64,000 bases of DNA from a virus: positions 1 to 64,000 of IMG/VR virus record IMGVR_UViG_3300044846_001970; one strand, 5' to 3'. The position numbers were made by a program, and so were the translations under genes. Positions 1 through 11,100 of the stretch are shown here, in pieces. The notes beneath the pieces were generated by a model, which worked only from the letters and a program-made list of their open reading frames with translations, ran no database searches and had not been told where the DNA came from. Each line of letters begins with the position of its first letter. Position 1 is the first letter of the stretch.

Positions 1-3000
1 TCTTAGACTCTGACTCTATTACACCAAACTCAGTTAATACTTTAACTGCTGCTTTATCTTTTACATACATCTTAGAAGTATCTGCTCCTTCTACTAAATT
101 AGCATATGAACCACCAAGTAATCTTTGCTGTTTTGCATATTCCCGGATTAAAGGTTGAGATAAGAATTTAACAGCATGTGCTGCAGGTACACCCGCTTTT
201 AATAACATAAGTAGCATAGGAGATAACTCCATGTTACCTTGAATAAAAAATATCCAAGCATCTTTTTCAACATCAACTGTACCATTAATTAACTGTGAGT
301 ACAATTCTGATATTAAATCCCCATCTTGTGTTTGTATTCCTGATAAAGATATTCTTCCATCTTTTGTTATATTATGTGGTAGAAAAAGTTTTGAATCTAA
401 ATCTTTTGTTCCTTCTACCATTTGACCTAAATTAAAATCAAATTCAGTATTCTTATATGTCTTTGGCATTGCTGCACCTAGTGAATTAAATACAGGATGT
501 AATGCATTAAATAAGGCTACTAAACCTAACACAGATTTACCAACCATATTAGCTTCATGCTTATGAATATTATATAGAGGCTCTAATGTTCTTGTAGGGC
601 TAATAGCTCTTTTAGCTTTTTTGCCAGCTCTTTGTTCTTCACTATGGTAATTTTGAAATCTATTATAGTCAGTTACCTTATCCTCTAACTTATCAGCTAT
701 CTCATCTTTTAATAAGTAAGTAGCATTAGGTCTTATTAAAGATGCATAATTAGAAGGAAGTTTTAAAATATCATTAATAGTAGTAATTAATCTGTTTTCT
801 AAAGCTGCTTTTTGTTTTGCTATAACTCTTTCATTAAGAGCAGTTCCTTCAGCAGTTCCTTTATTTTGTTTTATAATATTTTTTAAACTTTCATTTGAAA
901 GACCCGATTCTATAAACTTACCAAATTTATCAAGAGCAGGCATAAATGTTGTAAGTTTATCAACATCAAAGTCAGCTCCTGATTTAGCAACAATCTCAGT
1001 TGGAGGTATAATAAGATTACCTGCAGACTCATCTAAAAATTCATGTACTTCCATAAACTCCATTGAGTTAAGTCCTTGTACAGGAATCCTAACAGCAGTA
1101 AGGGTTACAGCTTTTCTATTAGTACCTTCATTAAGCCATTCTTCATCTTTAATTGCCTCATTTAATCTTGCTCTAGTACCTATCTTTGCGCCTTTATAGT
1201 TTAAATTTAATAAATTTACAAAGTCTCCCTGTAAAGAAATAGCAACTTTCATTGCAGATGTACCATCCTTTGAATAGTTATAAAAAGGTAAATTATTAGT
1301 ACCCATAAACTTTCTTACAGACTCTTCATTACCTGCTTCAAACTTAGTACTTGTTCCCCACATACCATTTGTCATAGCACTGGAAACTTGTACAAGAGCT
1401 TCACCCTTAATTTTCTGACGGATTAATCTTTTCTCAATTAAAGAAACAAGAACTTTTTCTATATCATCAGATTTAAGATGTAATGATAGATCTGTCTTTA
1501 ATGTATTATCCAGATTCATATTAATAAACTCAATATGGTGTTCTGCTACATCTTTTCTAGTTAATTCTTTTTGAATTAATTTTAAGAAGTTTTCAAAATT
1601 ACCTGTATACTTACCTGTTTCTGGATTATACTCATAGTTAATTTCATTTAAAAGTTCAAGCTTAAGCAAATCTCCATAATCATCTACAGCTTTCTCATAT
1701 GCTTTTATAGCAGTTACATTATCTTTATTAATGATCTCACCATCTGCATACAAATTACTTAAAATAATCTTTCTTAACTGAGTAGCAAATACAGTCTTAC
1801 CTTTGTAAGTAGCTGGTACTTTAGTTACATCCTTAAGATATTCAAGGTATATAGTATTAGGAGTAAACTTAATATCTTCCTTTAAAGTTTTATTATCAGA
1901 ATTTGCTTCATAGATCTCATCTGCTGAACCATTACTTGTTACACTACCTACTTTAGATCCAGACTGAAATGTAACATACTGGATGTTCTTTTTCATCATT
2001 TGATTATGAAGATTTTCTAAATCAGAACCTTTAACCATTGATGGAATAAGAGGAGCTAATGCAAACTTATGCATAGCCATTACAGGAATCATTGTATTTG
2101 CTAAGTGACCGTAATTTTGTAACTTATATACTGGAAACATTTCTACAATATCTGCTTTAGATACTGGAATATTTTTAATTATTTTTTTAAATAAATCTTC
2201 TTGTAAATCACTCCATTGTCCAGAAGCTTGTTTAAGTGCCCGGTAGGCATCAAAAGTAATCCATCCTTGCCCATCACCTTCTTCCATTTCTAAATACTTA
2301 GAACTTTCAGCAGCAACTCTCATCTTTACAGCAGCCTGTACTTTATCCGCAGGTAATACTTTAGAAAGTTTTTCAGTATAATCTTTAGTTAAACCTTCTC
2401 TAATTTGATCTATATATTTAGAATCTCTTTTAAGTTCTTGAACTATTGCAGTATTAAGTTTACCAGTATATGTTAAAGTTTCCATACCAGGAATAGTAGC
2501 AGCAAAAGATACTTTAGAATTAAGATCATTTAAAAATGATTTTATAGTATTATCTACTCTAAACTTAAGACCACCAGAAGTTGATCCTGTATTTCTTTTA
2601 TGTAACTCTTCTTTTTCATGGTTGTATTGTGCAATATCTCCATAAACTAAAGTAGCTGTTTCAAAGTTCTGAATCCATGTATTTACAGTATAAGCTTTAA
2701 TTAAAGCTCTTTCTGTTTCTTCAGTACTCATGTTATATATCTTAAGGTTGTCCACAAGGTCAGGACTTAAGTATTTTGCTTGTTCATAAAAGCCTACTGA
2801 ATCATTTGTTAACTGAGTAAAATAAGATGTAATATCTTTTTCAATTTTTCTTTTAAGTTCAGGATCAGTTTTTAAATAATCTTCAAGTCTAATATTTGGA
2901 TCTGTAACAGCATCTAATATATCTTGTTTAGTTTTTTCAGTAAGGACATTATCAAAAGCTGTAAAGTTTTCTCCTGCTACTGTACCATCTGCCATTGGAC

Positions 3001-6000
3001 GGTTATATCCTTTATAATTTTTAAATAGTTCAGGATTACTTCTAAATTTATTAATTCTTTCAAGTTCTCCAGCAAGATAAGGAATCATATGTGTTTTGAT
3101 AGCATAGTCATCCGCAGTTCCTATAGCAAACTTATCTATGTTTACCCATAATCTTGAATCCTCTTTTCCTCTATCAATACCTTCATTAATACCACCATCC
3201 ACTCTCATACCAAATGAAGCTTGCTTAGATGCATGTCTTATAAACTCTATAAGACCACCTTTAAGCATACTATTCATTTCCTGTAAGAACTTTCCATTAG
3301 CATCTAAAGATGTAGTATTAGTTCCACCATCTTCTGCTTCTACTTGTGTTCCAGAGTTAATAAATAATTGTAAACTCTTACCTTCTCTCTTTGTAAAGTT
3401 ATCTCTAAAGTCAAATATGTTATTAAATGTTTGCAATCTTTTTGTGAATGAATTAATCTCAGGATTTAAGTAACTCATGAATTCAAATTCACTACCCTTA
3501 GTCCAAAGTTCCTTCATATTTTTTGCATTATTTATAGCATATGTAATCATACTAGCTGTATGATCATCTATATGTTCAAATACTAAATTTCTTTCTGCAT
3601 TTAATACTGCAAAATTTGCAGAGTCAGCTCCATATAAAGCTTGAAGAGAAACAATATTATTAATTGTACTTCTTTGATTTACTTCTTTTGTTCCAAGTAC
3701 ACCAGCTTCAATACCTTTAGATAAAGAAATAACTGGATTCATTCTAAAATTAGTTATTGCATCTCTTACTTTAGGTGATATATTTGCTGATTCATTAAGA
3801 ACATTCATATCAAAAAGATTCTTATAGATAAATGGTAAACCATATTTTTCTTTTGCTTTTTGATTTTTATTAAGTTCAGATTTAATAACTGTTAAATCAT
3901 CTAGATATAATCCTATTGCTCTAGCAAATTCATATGATTTACTAGCATTAAGAACTCCATTAATACCAAAGTCTTCAACTACTTTCTTTAAATTAAGGAA
4001 TGCAATATTATTATCTGTTGATCTTTCAATATATTTATTATTGAGATCACTCTTAAATTTAGCTTCAAACTTTTTAAGAATACTTAAAGTTTCTATTGAA
4101 GCTTTAGTAACTTCAGCAACATTATTTTCAAAAATAGTTGTTTGTAAGTAAGTTACTCTAGTTCTTTGCACATCCTGCCAAAAATTAGTTGATGTTTTTA
4201 AGTCATAAATATTTGCAATACTTTCTGATTTAGGTAATTTACTTTCTAAAAGTTGTTTAAATTCAGGATATGTTTCTTGACTAGCTTCTTTAATTTTTTC
4301 AAGAATTAATGGAAGATTTTTTTCTCCACTAACAGCTCTCATTAAGTTATTCCATGTAGTAGCAAAATCAGCTAGTTCTTTATAACCAAGTTCATTTAAA
4401 ACATTATTACCATTTTCAAGTTTATGTAAACTTTTAAGAATGTATAAAGTTTCTTTGCTAGCAAGATCTAATAAAGATTGTTTACCAACTTTTTTATCAA
4501 AATCATTTGGAACAGAGTCATCATTAGAAATAATTGGTGTACCATCTTTATCTAATTCTTCATCTACTTCTAAATCTACTTCAATAAATTTCTGAGCTAA
4601 TACATTAAAAGTACTATTCTCTAAATGATATTTAATAACACCTTTTTTTGCATCTCCAAAATTTTCTAAAGCTGCTTTAAAAATTCTAATTGTATTATTT
4701 AACTTTTCAGCTTCTATAATTTCTGCAGGATCTTCTTTGATTGCATCATATTTAATTTGAGCATCTCCAAGTTTTTTTTCAAAATCTTTTCTTACTAAAT
4801 CATATAAAGCATTACGGTTTGTTTCTCCTATAAATAATCTTAATGTAGGAGATGAATTGCCTTGCTCTTTACCAACATTATCAACAATATCTGAAATATA
4901 AGAGTCAATACTTTTTGATATTGTATTACTATCTTGTTTGCTTAATACATCAAGTTCAGTATTTTCAATACTACCAATGCCTCTATTAAGAACATTAAAA
5001 GAAAAAGTATCTACTACTGGAGAATACTTATTTAAAAAGTTTTTATTTTTATCAGCAAAATATAAATTTTTAAATAAAGTTTCTTTTGTAGATTTCTTAG
5101 TAAATAATTGCTTTAAGAAATTAGCAATCCTTCTAAAAATTGAATTTCTAACAGGAGATCCTTTCTTAACACCCTGGTCAATACCATATGTTCTAAAATC
5201 TTCTGCTAGGTATTCTTCAAGTTGTAAATAAGAAGCATCAGAAAACTTAACTGTAGTACCATCTAATAATGTAAATGTACCTTTCTGTTTTGCTACTTCA
5301 TTATATAATTGAGTTCTTTGTGCGGGAGTAAGAAATATTTGTGAGAATGCATGCCATGCTTCATGATAAACATCTACAAGAGTTCCCCTGGAACCAATTT
5401 CAATTTTACCAAACTTCTCATTTAACTTAGAACCATAAGCAATAAACTTAGCATATACATCTGAGTTAACAATGTTTACCATTGTTTTAAAATCAATATA
5501 TTTTGCTAATGGTGAATTACTCCACCACTCTTGAGCAGAATCAATATCTTGTTGTGTTATTTTACCTAAGTCAACTCCTTTTCTATCTAATTCAAATAAA
5601 GAAGAAAGACCTCCTTTACTTGGGTTATTAGTATTTTCTGGATTAACAATATTGTCTATAGATTTAGTAGTTGTAACAGGAGTACCTATTGATTTTTGAA
5701 TTGCATCTTTAATTTCTGCTAATACTCTTTCTGTTTCTGCAACTGTAGTCCTATCAGGATAATTAATTCCTTTTACAAGCTCTTCAAAAATAGTTTCATT
5801 AAAACCATTTGGAACTTTAACATTTACAATAGTACGTCCGCCCTCTCTTCCATCCATGGAAATACCTTCAATTATAACACCAAGTATACCATCCTTAATA
5901 TAGTGCTTAGTTTTACCATATCTTCTTAATTTACTTAACTCTTGACCTTCATCACCCATCTTTAAAGAATTGTCATCAGTGATAATAATTTCCATTCCCT

Positions 6001-8104
6001 TTACAGTAGTAGATTTCACATTAAAATTTAAAACTACAGGTTCAGCTTTAGTATCTGTAGTAGTAGAATCTAATTTTTTTCTTTCAGCAAATATCTTTTC
6101 CATATCTGCTGTTGTTGCTATAAAAATAGCTTGTTGTCTTATACTTAAAGGTTCTCCTTTTAAATAAGCATCAGCAATATCATTTAGAATTTTATCAGAA
6201 ACAAAATTTGATTCTGTAAATGCATTAAATGCTAAATCAGAAATAGGTTCTTCATTTAATTCTACTTCAGGTTCATTTAATGCATTATCTAATTGAGTAA
6301 CAAAATCAGAAGGTAGACTAAACTTCATGTATGAATTAAAGAAACCAGGATCTGTTTGTGGACTTAGTTTAATTTTAGCATTTGGTAATGTTTCAAGAAG
6401 AGGTAAATAAGGACTTAATTCAGTTGCTATTTCACCAGTTTCAAGATTATAATCTAAATAACCATTTCTTCCTAATGCTTCTGCATTATATGACATTTTA
6501 GCACCATAAAAATTACCATACTTATCTTTAGCTGCATTTGTTAATACCTCTTCAAATATTGACTCTTTTCCATTTAACTCTTCATTTGTAAGAGAAAATG
6601 TTTTACCAGAACCTTCTTCTAAAGTTTTTTCAGTATATGAAAATAATAAAGTATTAGTTCCTGCATTATAATTAATCTTATGTCTTCTAGTTGAAGGAGA
6701 AGCATTATCTGATAAAAATTGATTTACAAAATTATACTTTTTTTCATTAGATATTTCAGGATTAGCTAATACTGCAGCAATCTTTTTTATTAAATCTCCA
6801 GGTGTTCTTACACCTTTAACATTATCAACAGGTAAGTTAGGTCTATCAAGTGGATATTCTTTACCATCTAACTCTATTACAGCTGAGGTATCTCCACCAG
6901 GTGTCATAACAGGTTTAATAGTTCTAAATGTAGCATTATTTACAAAAGCAAATTCTCTTAAATTTTGTAATGTAATTACTTTTTGCCCAATAGATTCTTT
7001 TACTCCAGCACTAAGACCTGTAAAATTTAATAAAGGAGCTTCTCCTCTTTTAGCACTTTCTCTTAAAGCATCTAATTGTGCAAACTCAGCTTGTTGTTTT
7101 TTTGTAACTTCTTCTACAGATTCTCCTGTAATAGCTGCAATTTCTTGAGGTGTTTGTGTAACACCTGCAATACCATAAGCATTAACAACTTCAAATTTAC
7201 CAAAGTTCTTGCGAGTATTTCTTAAGAATTGATAAACAATACCTCCACCTTTTTCTTGTGTAGTAATATTACCCTCAACATCAAAGTATTGATACTTACC
7301 ATCTGCATCTGTTAAGACTAATGCAATAGTATTTATAGTATCTACACCTTTAGGAGTAAGACCTCTGTCATTTATTGCTTTAGATTTTTCAAGAAGATTA
7401 TTTCTTGTTTCTGTATCAAGTTGATCTTTATGAGTCTTTGCTAATTCAGATAAAAGTATTGGCTGAAGTTTTAACTTAACACCTTGGTATGTAATAGTTT
7501 CAGTTATTTCTGCATTTTCATTAGTAGAAACTTTTTTTGCTATACTTTCTAAAGCAGTATATATTCTTTGTTTACCAGTATCAATTCTTTCTTCTATTAG
7601 TCCTTGTTTCTTTGTTGGATTAACAGGAATTAATTGTGACATTGTGGATGTTAAAGCATCAGAAACTCTTAATCTAACAGTTTCCATTCCGTCTGCTGGA
7701 GGATCAACTTCTTTAGCATTTTCTGCCTCAATTTGATTAGCTCTTAATAAAGCCATCTTAGATCTTTGAGTCATCTGTGGTTTAAAATGCTTTAACACAT
7801 TATCAAAACCTTTATCAACATCTTTAAAGCTTTTGCCTAAATCTTTAATAGGATCTAATTTAAGATCTAAGTCATCAAAGGCTGGTTTAGAAGCTATTAC
7901 TCTAATAATAGAAGGAACTTGTTGTAAAAATTTAATGGCTGTATCTTCATCTTTCTTATCAGCAATGCTATTAAAAAGATTTTCCATATACTTATCTGCA
8001 TCAAATATTTTATCAGTACTTTTTAAAGACTCTGATAAAGATTTGTAAACATTTTTGTATAATTTTTCAGCTTGAGGCTGACTTAGTGCACAGGTCATTT
8101 TCAT
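1..8104 (-). CDS. Giant virion RNA polymerase protein, crAss-like (3' end beyond window)
   Basis: An open frame runs from ATG at 8104 to the window edge: at least 2701 residues with no stop found on reading. It is absent from simple ORF lists because its stop lies outside. Residues 2378-2382 (bases 959-973) read DFDVD in the context SGADFDVDKLT, the metal-binding DxDxD motif of two-barrel RNA polymerases, known for the crAss-like phage phi14:2 virion polymerase. TQLRK at about 2108-2112 may belong to the beta-like barrel. Residues 914-918 (bases 5351-5365) read HEAWH, an HExxH zinc-metallopeptidase-like motif. In the family the protein is packaged in the virion and ejected to transcribe early genes. 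A second ATG lies at 8098; the N-terminal MTCALSQPQAEKLY looks like a natural start. The gene begins 3 nt after an in-frame TAG ending the previous gene. The polymerase call is strong; the peptidase call is inference. Confidence 0.88.
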   Translation of the reverse strand, partial: MKMTCALSQPQAEKLYKNVYKSLSESLKSTDKIFDADKYMENLFNSIADKKDEDTAIKFLQQVPSIIRVIASKPAFDDLDLKLDPIKDLGKSFKDVDKGFDNVLKHFKPQMTQRSKMALLRANQIEAENAKEVDPPADGMETVRLRVSDALTSTMSQLIPVNPTKKQGLIEERIDTGKQRIYTALESIAKKVSTNENAEITETITYQGVKLKLQPILLSELAKTHKDQLDTETRNNLLEKSKAINDRGLTPKGVDTINTIALVLTDADGKYQYFDVEGNITTQEKGGGIVYQFLRNTRKNFGKFEVVNAYGIAGVTQTPQEIAAITGESVEEVTKKQQAEFAQLDALRESAKRGEAPLLNFTGLSAGVKESIGQKVITLQNLREFAFVNNATFRTIKPVMTPGGDTSAVIELDGKEYPLDRPNLPVDNVKGVRTPGDLIKKIAAVLANPEISNEKKYNFVNQFLSDNASPSTRRHKINYNAGTNTLLFSYTEKTLEEGSGKTFSLTNEELNGKESIFEEVLTNAAKDKYGNFYGAKMSYNAEALGRNGYLDYNLETGEIATELSPYLPLLETLPNAKIKLSPQTDPGFFNSYMKFSLPSDFVTQLDNALNEPEVELNEEPISDLAFNAFTESNFVSDKILNDIADAYLKGEPLSIRQQAIFIATTADMEKIFAERKKLDSTTTDTKAEPVVLNFNVKSTTVKGMEIIITDDNSLKMGDEGQELSKLRRYGKTKHYIKDGILGVIIEGISMDGREGGRTIVNVKVPNGFNETIFEELVKGINYPDRTTVAETERVLAEIKDAIQKSIGTPVTTTKSIDNIVNPENTNNPSKGGLSSLFELDRKGVDLGKITQQDIDSAQEWWSNSPLAKYIDFKTMVNIVNSDVYAKFIAYGSKLNEKFGKIEIGSRGTLVDVYHEAWHAFSQIFLTPAQRTQLYNEVAKQKGTFTLLDGTTVKFSDASYLQLEEYLAEDFRTYGIDQGVKKGSPVRNSIFRRIANFLKQLFTKKSTKETLFKNLYFADKNKNFLNKYSPVVDTFSFNVLNRGIGSIENTELDVLSKQDSNTISKSIDSYISDIVDNVGKEQGNSSPTLRLFIGETNRNALYDLVRKDFEKKLGDAQIKYDAIKEDPAEIIEAEKLNNTIRIFKAALENFGDAKKGVIKYHLENSTFNVLAQKFIEVDLEVDEELDKDGTPIISNDDSVPNDFDKKVGKQSLLDLASKETLYILKSLHKLENGNNVLNELGYKELADFATTWNNLMRAVSGEKNLPLILEKIKEASQETYPEFKQLLESKLPKSESIANIYDLKTSTNFWQDVQRTRVTYLQTTIFENNVAEVTKASIETLSILKKFEAKFKSDLNNKYIERSTDNNIAFLNLKKVVEDFGINGVLNASKSYEFARAIGLYLDDLTVIKSELNKNQKAKEKYGLPFIYKNLFDMNVLNESANISPKVRDAITNFRMNPVISLSKGIEAGVLGTKEVNQRSTINNIVSLQALYGADSANFAVLNAERNLVFEHIDDHTASMITYAINNAKNMKELWTKGSEFEFMSYLNPEINSFTKRLQTFNNIFDFRDNFTKREGKSLQLFINSGTQVEAEDGGTNTTSLDANGKFLQEMNSMLKGGLIEFIRHASKQASFGMRVDGGINEGIDRGKEDSRLWVNIDKFAIGTADDYAIKTHMIPYLAGELERINKFRSNPELFKNYKGYNRPMADGTVAGENFTAFDNVLTEKTKQDILDAVTDPNIRLEDYLKTDPELKRKIEKDITSYFTQLTNDSVGFYEQAKYLSPDLVDNLKIYNMSTEETERALIKAYTVNTWIQNFETATLVYGDIAQYNHEKEELHKRNTGSTSGGLKFRVDNTIKSFLNDLNSKVSFAATIPGMETLTYTGKLNTAIVQELKRDSKYIDQIREGLTKDYTEKLSKVLPADKVQAAVKMRVAAESSKYLEMEEGDGQGWITFDAYRALKQASGQWSDLQEDLFKKIIKNIPVSKADIVEMFPVYKLQNYGHLANTMIPVMAMHKFALAPLIPSMVKGSDLENLHNQMMKKNIQYVTFQSGSKVGSVTSNGSADEIYEANSDNKTLKEDIKFTPNTIYLEYLKDVTKVPATYKGKTVFATQLRKIILSNLYADGEIINKDNVTAIKAYEKAVDDYGDLLKLELLNEINYEYNPETGKYTGNFENFLKLIQKELTRKDVAEHHIEFINMNLDNTLKTDLSLHLKSDDIEKVLVSLIEKRLIRQKIKGEALVQVSSAMTNGMWGTSTKFEAGNEESVRKFMGTNNLPFYNYSKDGTSAMKVAISLQGDFVNLLNLNYKGAKIGTRARLNEAIKDEEWLNEGTNRKAVTLTAVRIPVQGLNSMEFMEVHEFLDESAGNLIIPPTEIVAKSGADFDVDKLTTFMPALDKFGKFIESGLSNESLKNIIKQNKGTAEGTALNERVIAKQKAALENRLITTINDILKLPSNYASLIRPNATYLLKDEIADKLEDKVTDYNRFQNYHSEEQRAGKKAKRAISPTRTLEPLYNIHKHEANMVGKSVLGLVALFNALHPVFNSLGAAMPKTYKNTEFDFNLGQMVEGTKDLDSKLFLPHNITKDGRISLSGIQTQDGDLISELYSQLINGTVDVEKDAWIFFIQGNMELSPMLLMLLKAGVPAAHAVKFLSQPLIREYAKQQRLLGGSYANLVEGADTSKMYVKDKAAVKVLTEFGVIESESK

Positions 8105-8107
8105 TTT

Positions 8108-11100
8108 CTAACAGTCTAAATCTTCTAATAATTCATTTAAGGTATCATCCACAGATCCTATTGCATCAGCTTCTTTTTCAAGCTTACTTTGTATAACTTT
8201 ATCATCAGTAAGAATACTAACTATATCATTTGATTCCTCTACTAAAATCTTATCTTCTGTTGTAGTTTTTGTTTCTTCTACTTTTTCTGTAGTTACTTCA
8301 GATTTTAGTTTAAATGTTTTATCTAATGTTTCCATAGGTACAGTCATTTCATTTGTGCGTCCAACAGGTCTTATAGTAACTGTATTAGCAGTAAAATTAA
8401 TTTTAATAATTGTAGCAACTTCATAAGGTTGTAAAAATACTTCTCCTTTATTCTTACCTTTCTCTGCAAATATAGTACTTTCAGCAAAAACTTCATCACC
8501 TGTAGTATAAGATTTTTCTTGCATTACAACAGTTTCCCCTGAAGTTAACAAAGCTCTTCTAGAATCTAACATTTCTTGAACTTGGAACACTTCTTCAGCT
8601 GTCATTGTAAGAGCCTTCATTCCAAAATTAAGTTCAATCATTTGTAATTTATCAAAGTCTGCTTTATTAATTTCAGCTTTAAGTTTTAAAACTGTGTCTG
8701 ATAACTTAGCATCTTCTTCACTTACAGATTTTTCTATAGGTTCAGGAACTTTCTCACCTACAATTTTTTCTACAGAAGCTGACAGAGGTACTGCAGATAC
8801 TGAAGGAGTAGTTGGTGGAATAATTTCATCTAACTTATCTTGCATTTCTTTTGTAATATCTAAATCAATTAGAATCTTACCTGGTTTTAATGCTGTAGAA
8901 GATGTAGGTTTTGATGCTTTAAGGACTTTACCTGTTGTACTATCAAGAAAAATTTCAATTGGAAAAATCTTAGGTGTTGCTTTAATACCAAACATATTGT
9001 ATAATAAGTTCACATAGGCACCTTGTTGGTATGTATTTTCTATTTTCTTTTGATAATCTGCTTTACCAGGAGTATTATAATCTTCCCATTTAGCTTTACT
9101 TCCTGTTTTTAAATCTACAATAAAGAACTCTCCTTTTTTATTTACAAGTAGTAAATCTATTTCTCCTGCAACTTTAGCTTGTTTGTCATAAACAACAAGA
9201 CCCTTAGATACAATAATTAAATCATTAGTATCTATCCATTGTTGAACAATTTGGAATAATCCATTATCACCATATAAAGCATCAAATGCTTCTTTAGTTA
9301 TTTTTTTAGGATCAAAAACAGGTTTTTCACCATTAAAGAAAAGTTTACCTTGAGCATCTATATAATTACCTCCAACTCTATTTTCTTCATATGTTTTTTC
9401 AGTAACTAATGCTTCTACTGCTTCTAATACAGAAGGTTTAGAAACTTCAGTAGTTGTTGTAGTTTGTGTTACTGGAGTTGTTTCTGGTAAAGATTCTGAA
9501 AGTTTAGCTAATCTACTTGCTTGCCGGTCAGTCATCCTATTAGGATTTCCATTATATGCAGCTTGTTCATCCCAAACACTTATAATATCATTAAGTTCAG
9601 CTTTTGATTTTATAACATTTGACTTAAGTGCATTTTCAAGATTTCCAAAAAATAAAAAATTTAAACCTTTAGTTTGATCTTGAGATTGTTGAGTTATTGC
9701 ATTATCTAAAAGACTTGCATAAGTAACAGCAACTTCTGTAGTACTAGTTTTAGCACCTTCTAAAGCAGCTAGTTCTGCATTATACATTTTTTCAAGTTCT
9801 GCAATAACTTCTTCTTTAGTATTTCTATATACACCCTCTCCATCTACCCCTGTAGTAGAAGGTTTAAAATACATACTACTCCATCTACCATCAGACTCTT
9901 GTCTTAAGTATGCGCCTTTAACAGGTCCTGTACTCCATTCTTTTTCTGAAAGACTTTGCTTTTTTCTTCTTTCTATGTCAGCTTTAGTATCTGTAGTAGT
10001 TGTATTTGTTTTATAAACAGGTGTACTAAAAATGTCTTTTGTTGTAAGAAAATCAGTTCTTGCATCACCACCTGAAAATGTATCATTACCTACAAGAGTA
10101 ACAGTAATTCTTTGTTGATAATTTCCTTTTCTATCATTACCTTCTATTGTTTTGTTAATTTTGATTTTTGTATTAGGGTCTAATTTTAATATAGTAAGGT
10201 CACCATTTTCATCTTCAGCATAAAAAGCACTACTATTTTCAGACACAGCTGCTAATTCTCCTACCGTAGTTATAATACCTCCTCCAGACATTTTTATTTC
10301 ATTACCATTTTCATCTACAGCATAAGAATTGTATTCAGTGACTTTATCACCTGATTTAGTAGTTGATCCTTCTTTTTTAACAATACTGTTTTTAAATCCT
10401 GGCTTTCTAGGTTGATTTTCTTGTACTACATTAGTATCTGTAGTAGGTTGTGTACTTTGATCAGCAATAGCAGCTTCTATATCTGCTTTAAATTTATCAA
10501 AGTTATAAGTGTCCTCACCTTTAGTAGACCACATATTAAATCCTGGTAGTTTTGCTTCTATAATTTTTTGAACAAAATCATCTACAGATAAACCAGCACC
10601 AATTGTTTGATTATATAATGCTCTTATCTCATCCATAGAACCATCCATGGCACCATACTGATATACTGAACCCTTAAGCCCTGCAATAACATTACTTACA
10701 CGTCTTAGAATATCTCCTTCTACATCATAACCTGTTGGCATTGGAGTAATCTTTTCTTGTTCTTTTTGAAGTTGATCAATTATTACTTGAGCTTTTTGAA
10801 GTTCAGGACTCATTTCCTTAACTCTTTCATTTTCAATATAAGCAGAAAGTATATTTGCTTTTATTTTAAGTCTAGCAAAATCTTCTCTTTCTTGTGGACT
10901 TAACTTACTAGCATCTTTGTTATTCATTTCTGATATAAGTAATCTATATCTTTTAAGAGCTGCCTGTAGAGTAGCATCATCTACTTCGTCAGCTGAAACA
11001 GTTTTACCATTTGGTAATGTAATCATTGGTACAACAACATCTCCAGAAGGTTCTGTAGCAGTTTTTAATTTTTGTTCTTTTAAATATGTTTCAATAATTT

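Noticed and set aside
3138-8048. Plus-strand frames opposite the polymerase gene
   Set aside because: All lie antisense to the continuous minus-strand polymerase frame that carries the HExxH and DFDVD motifs.
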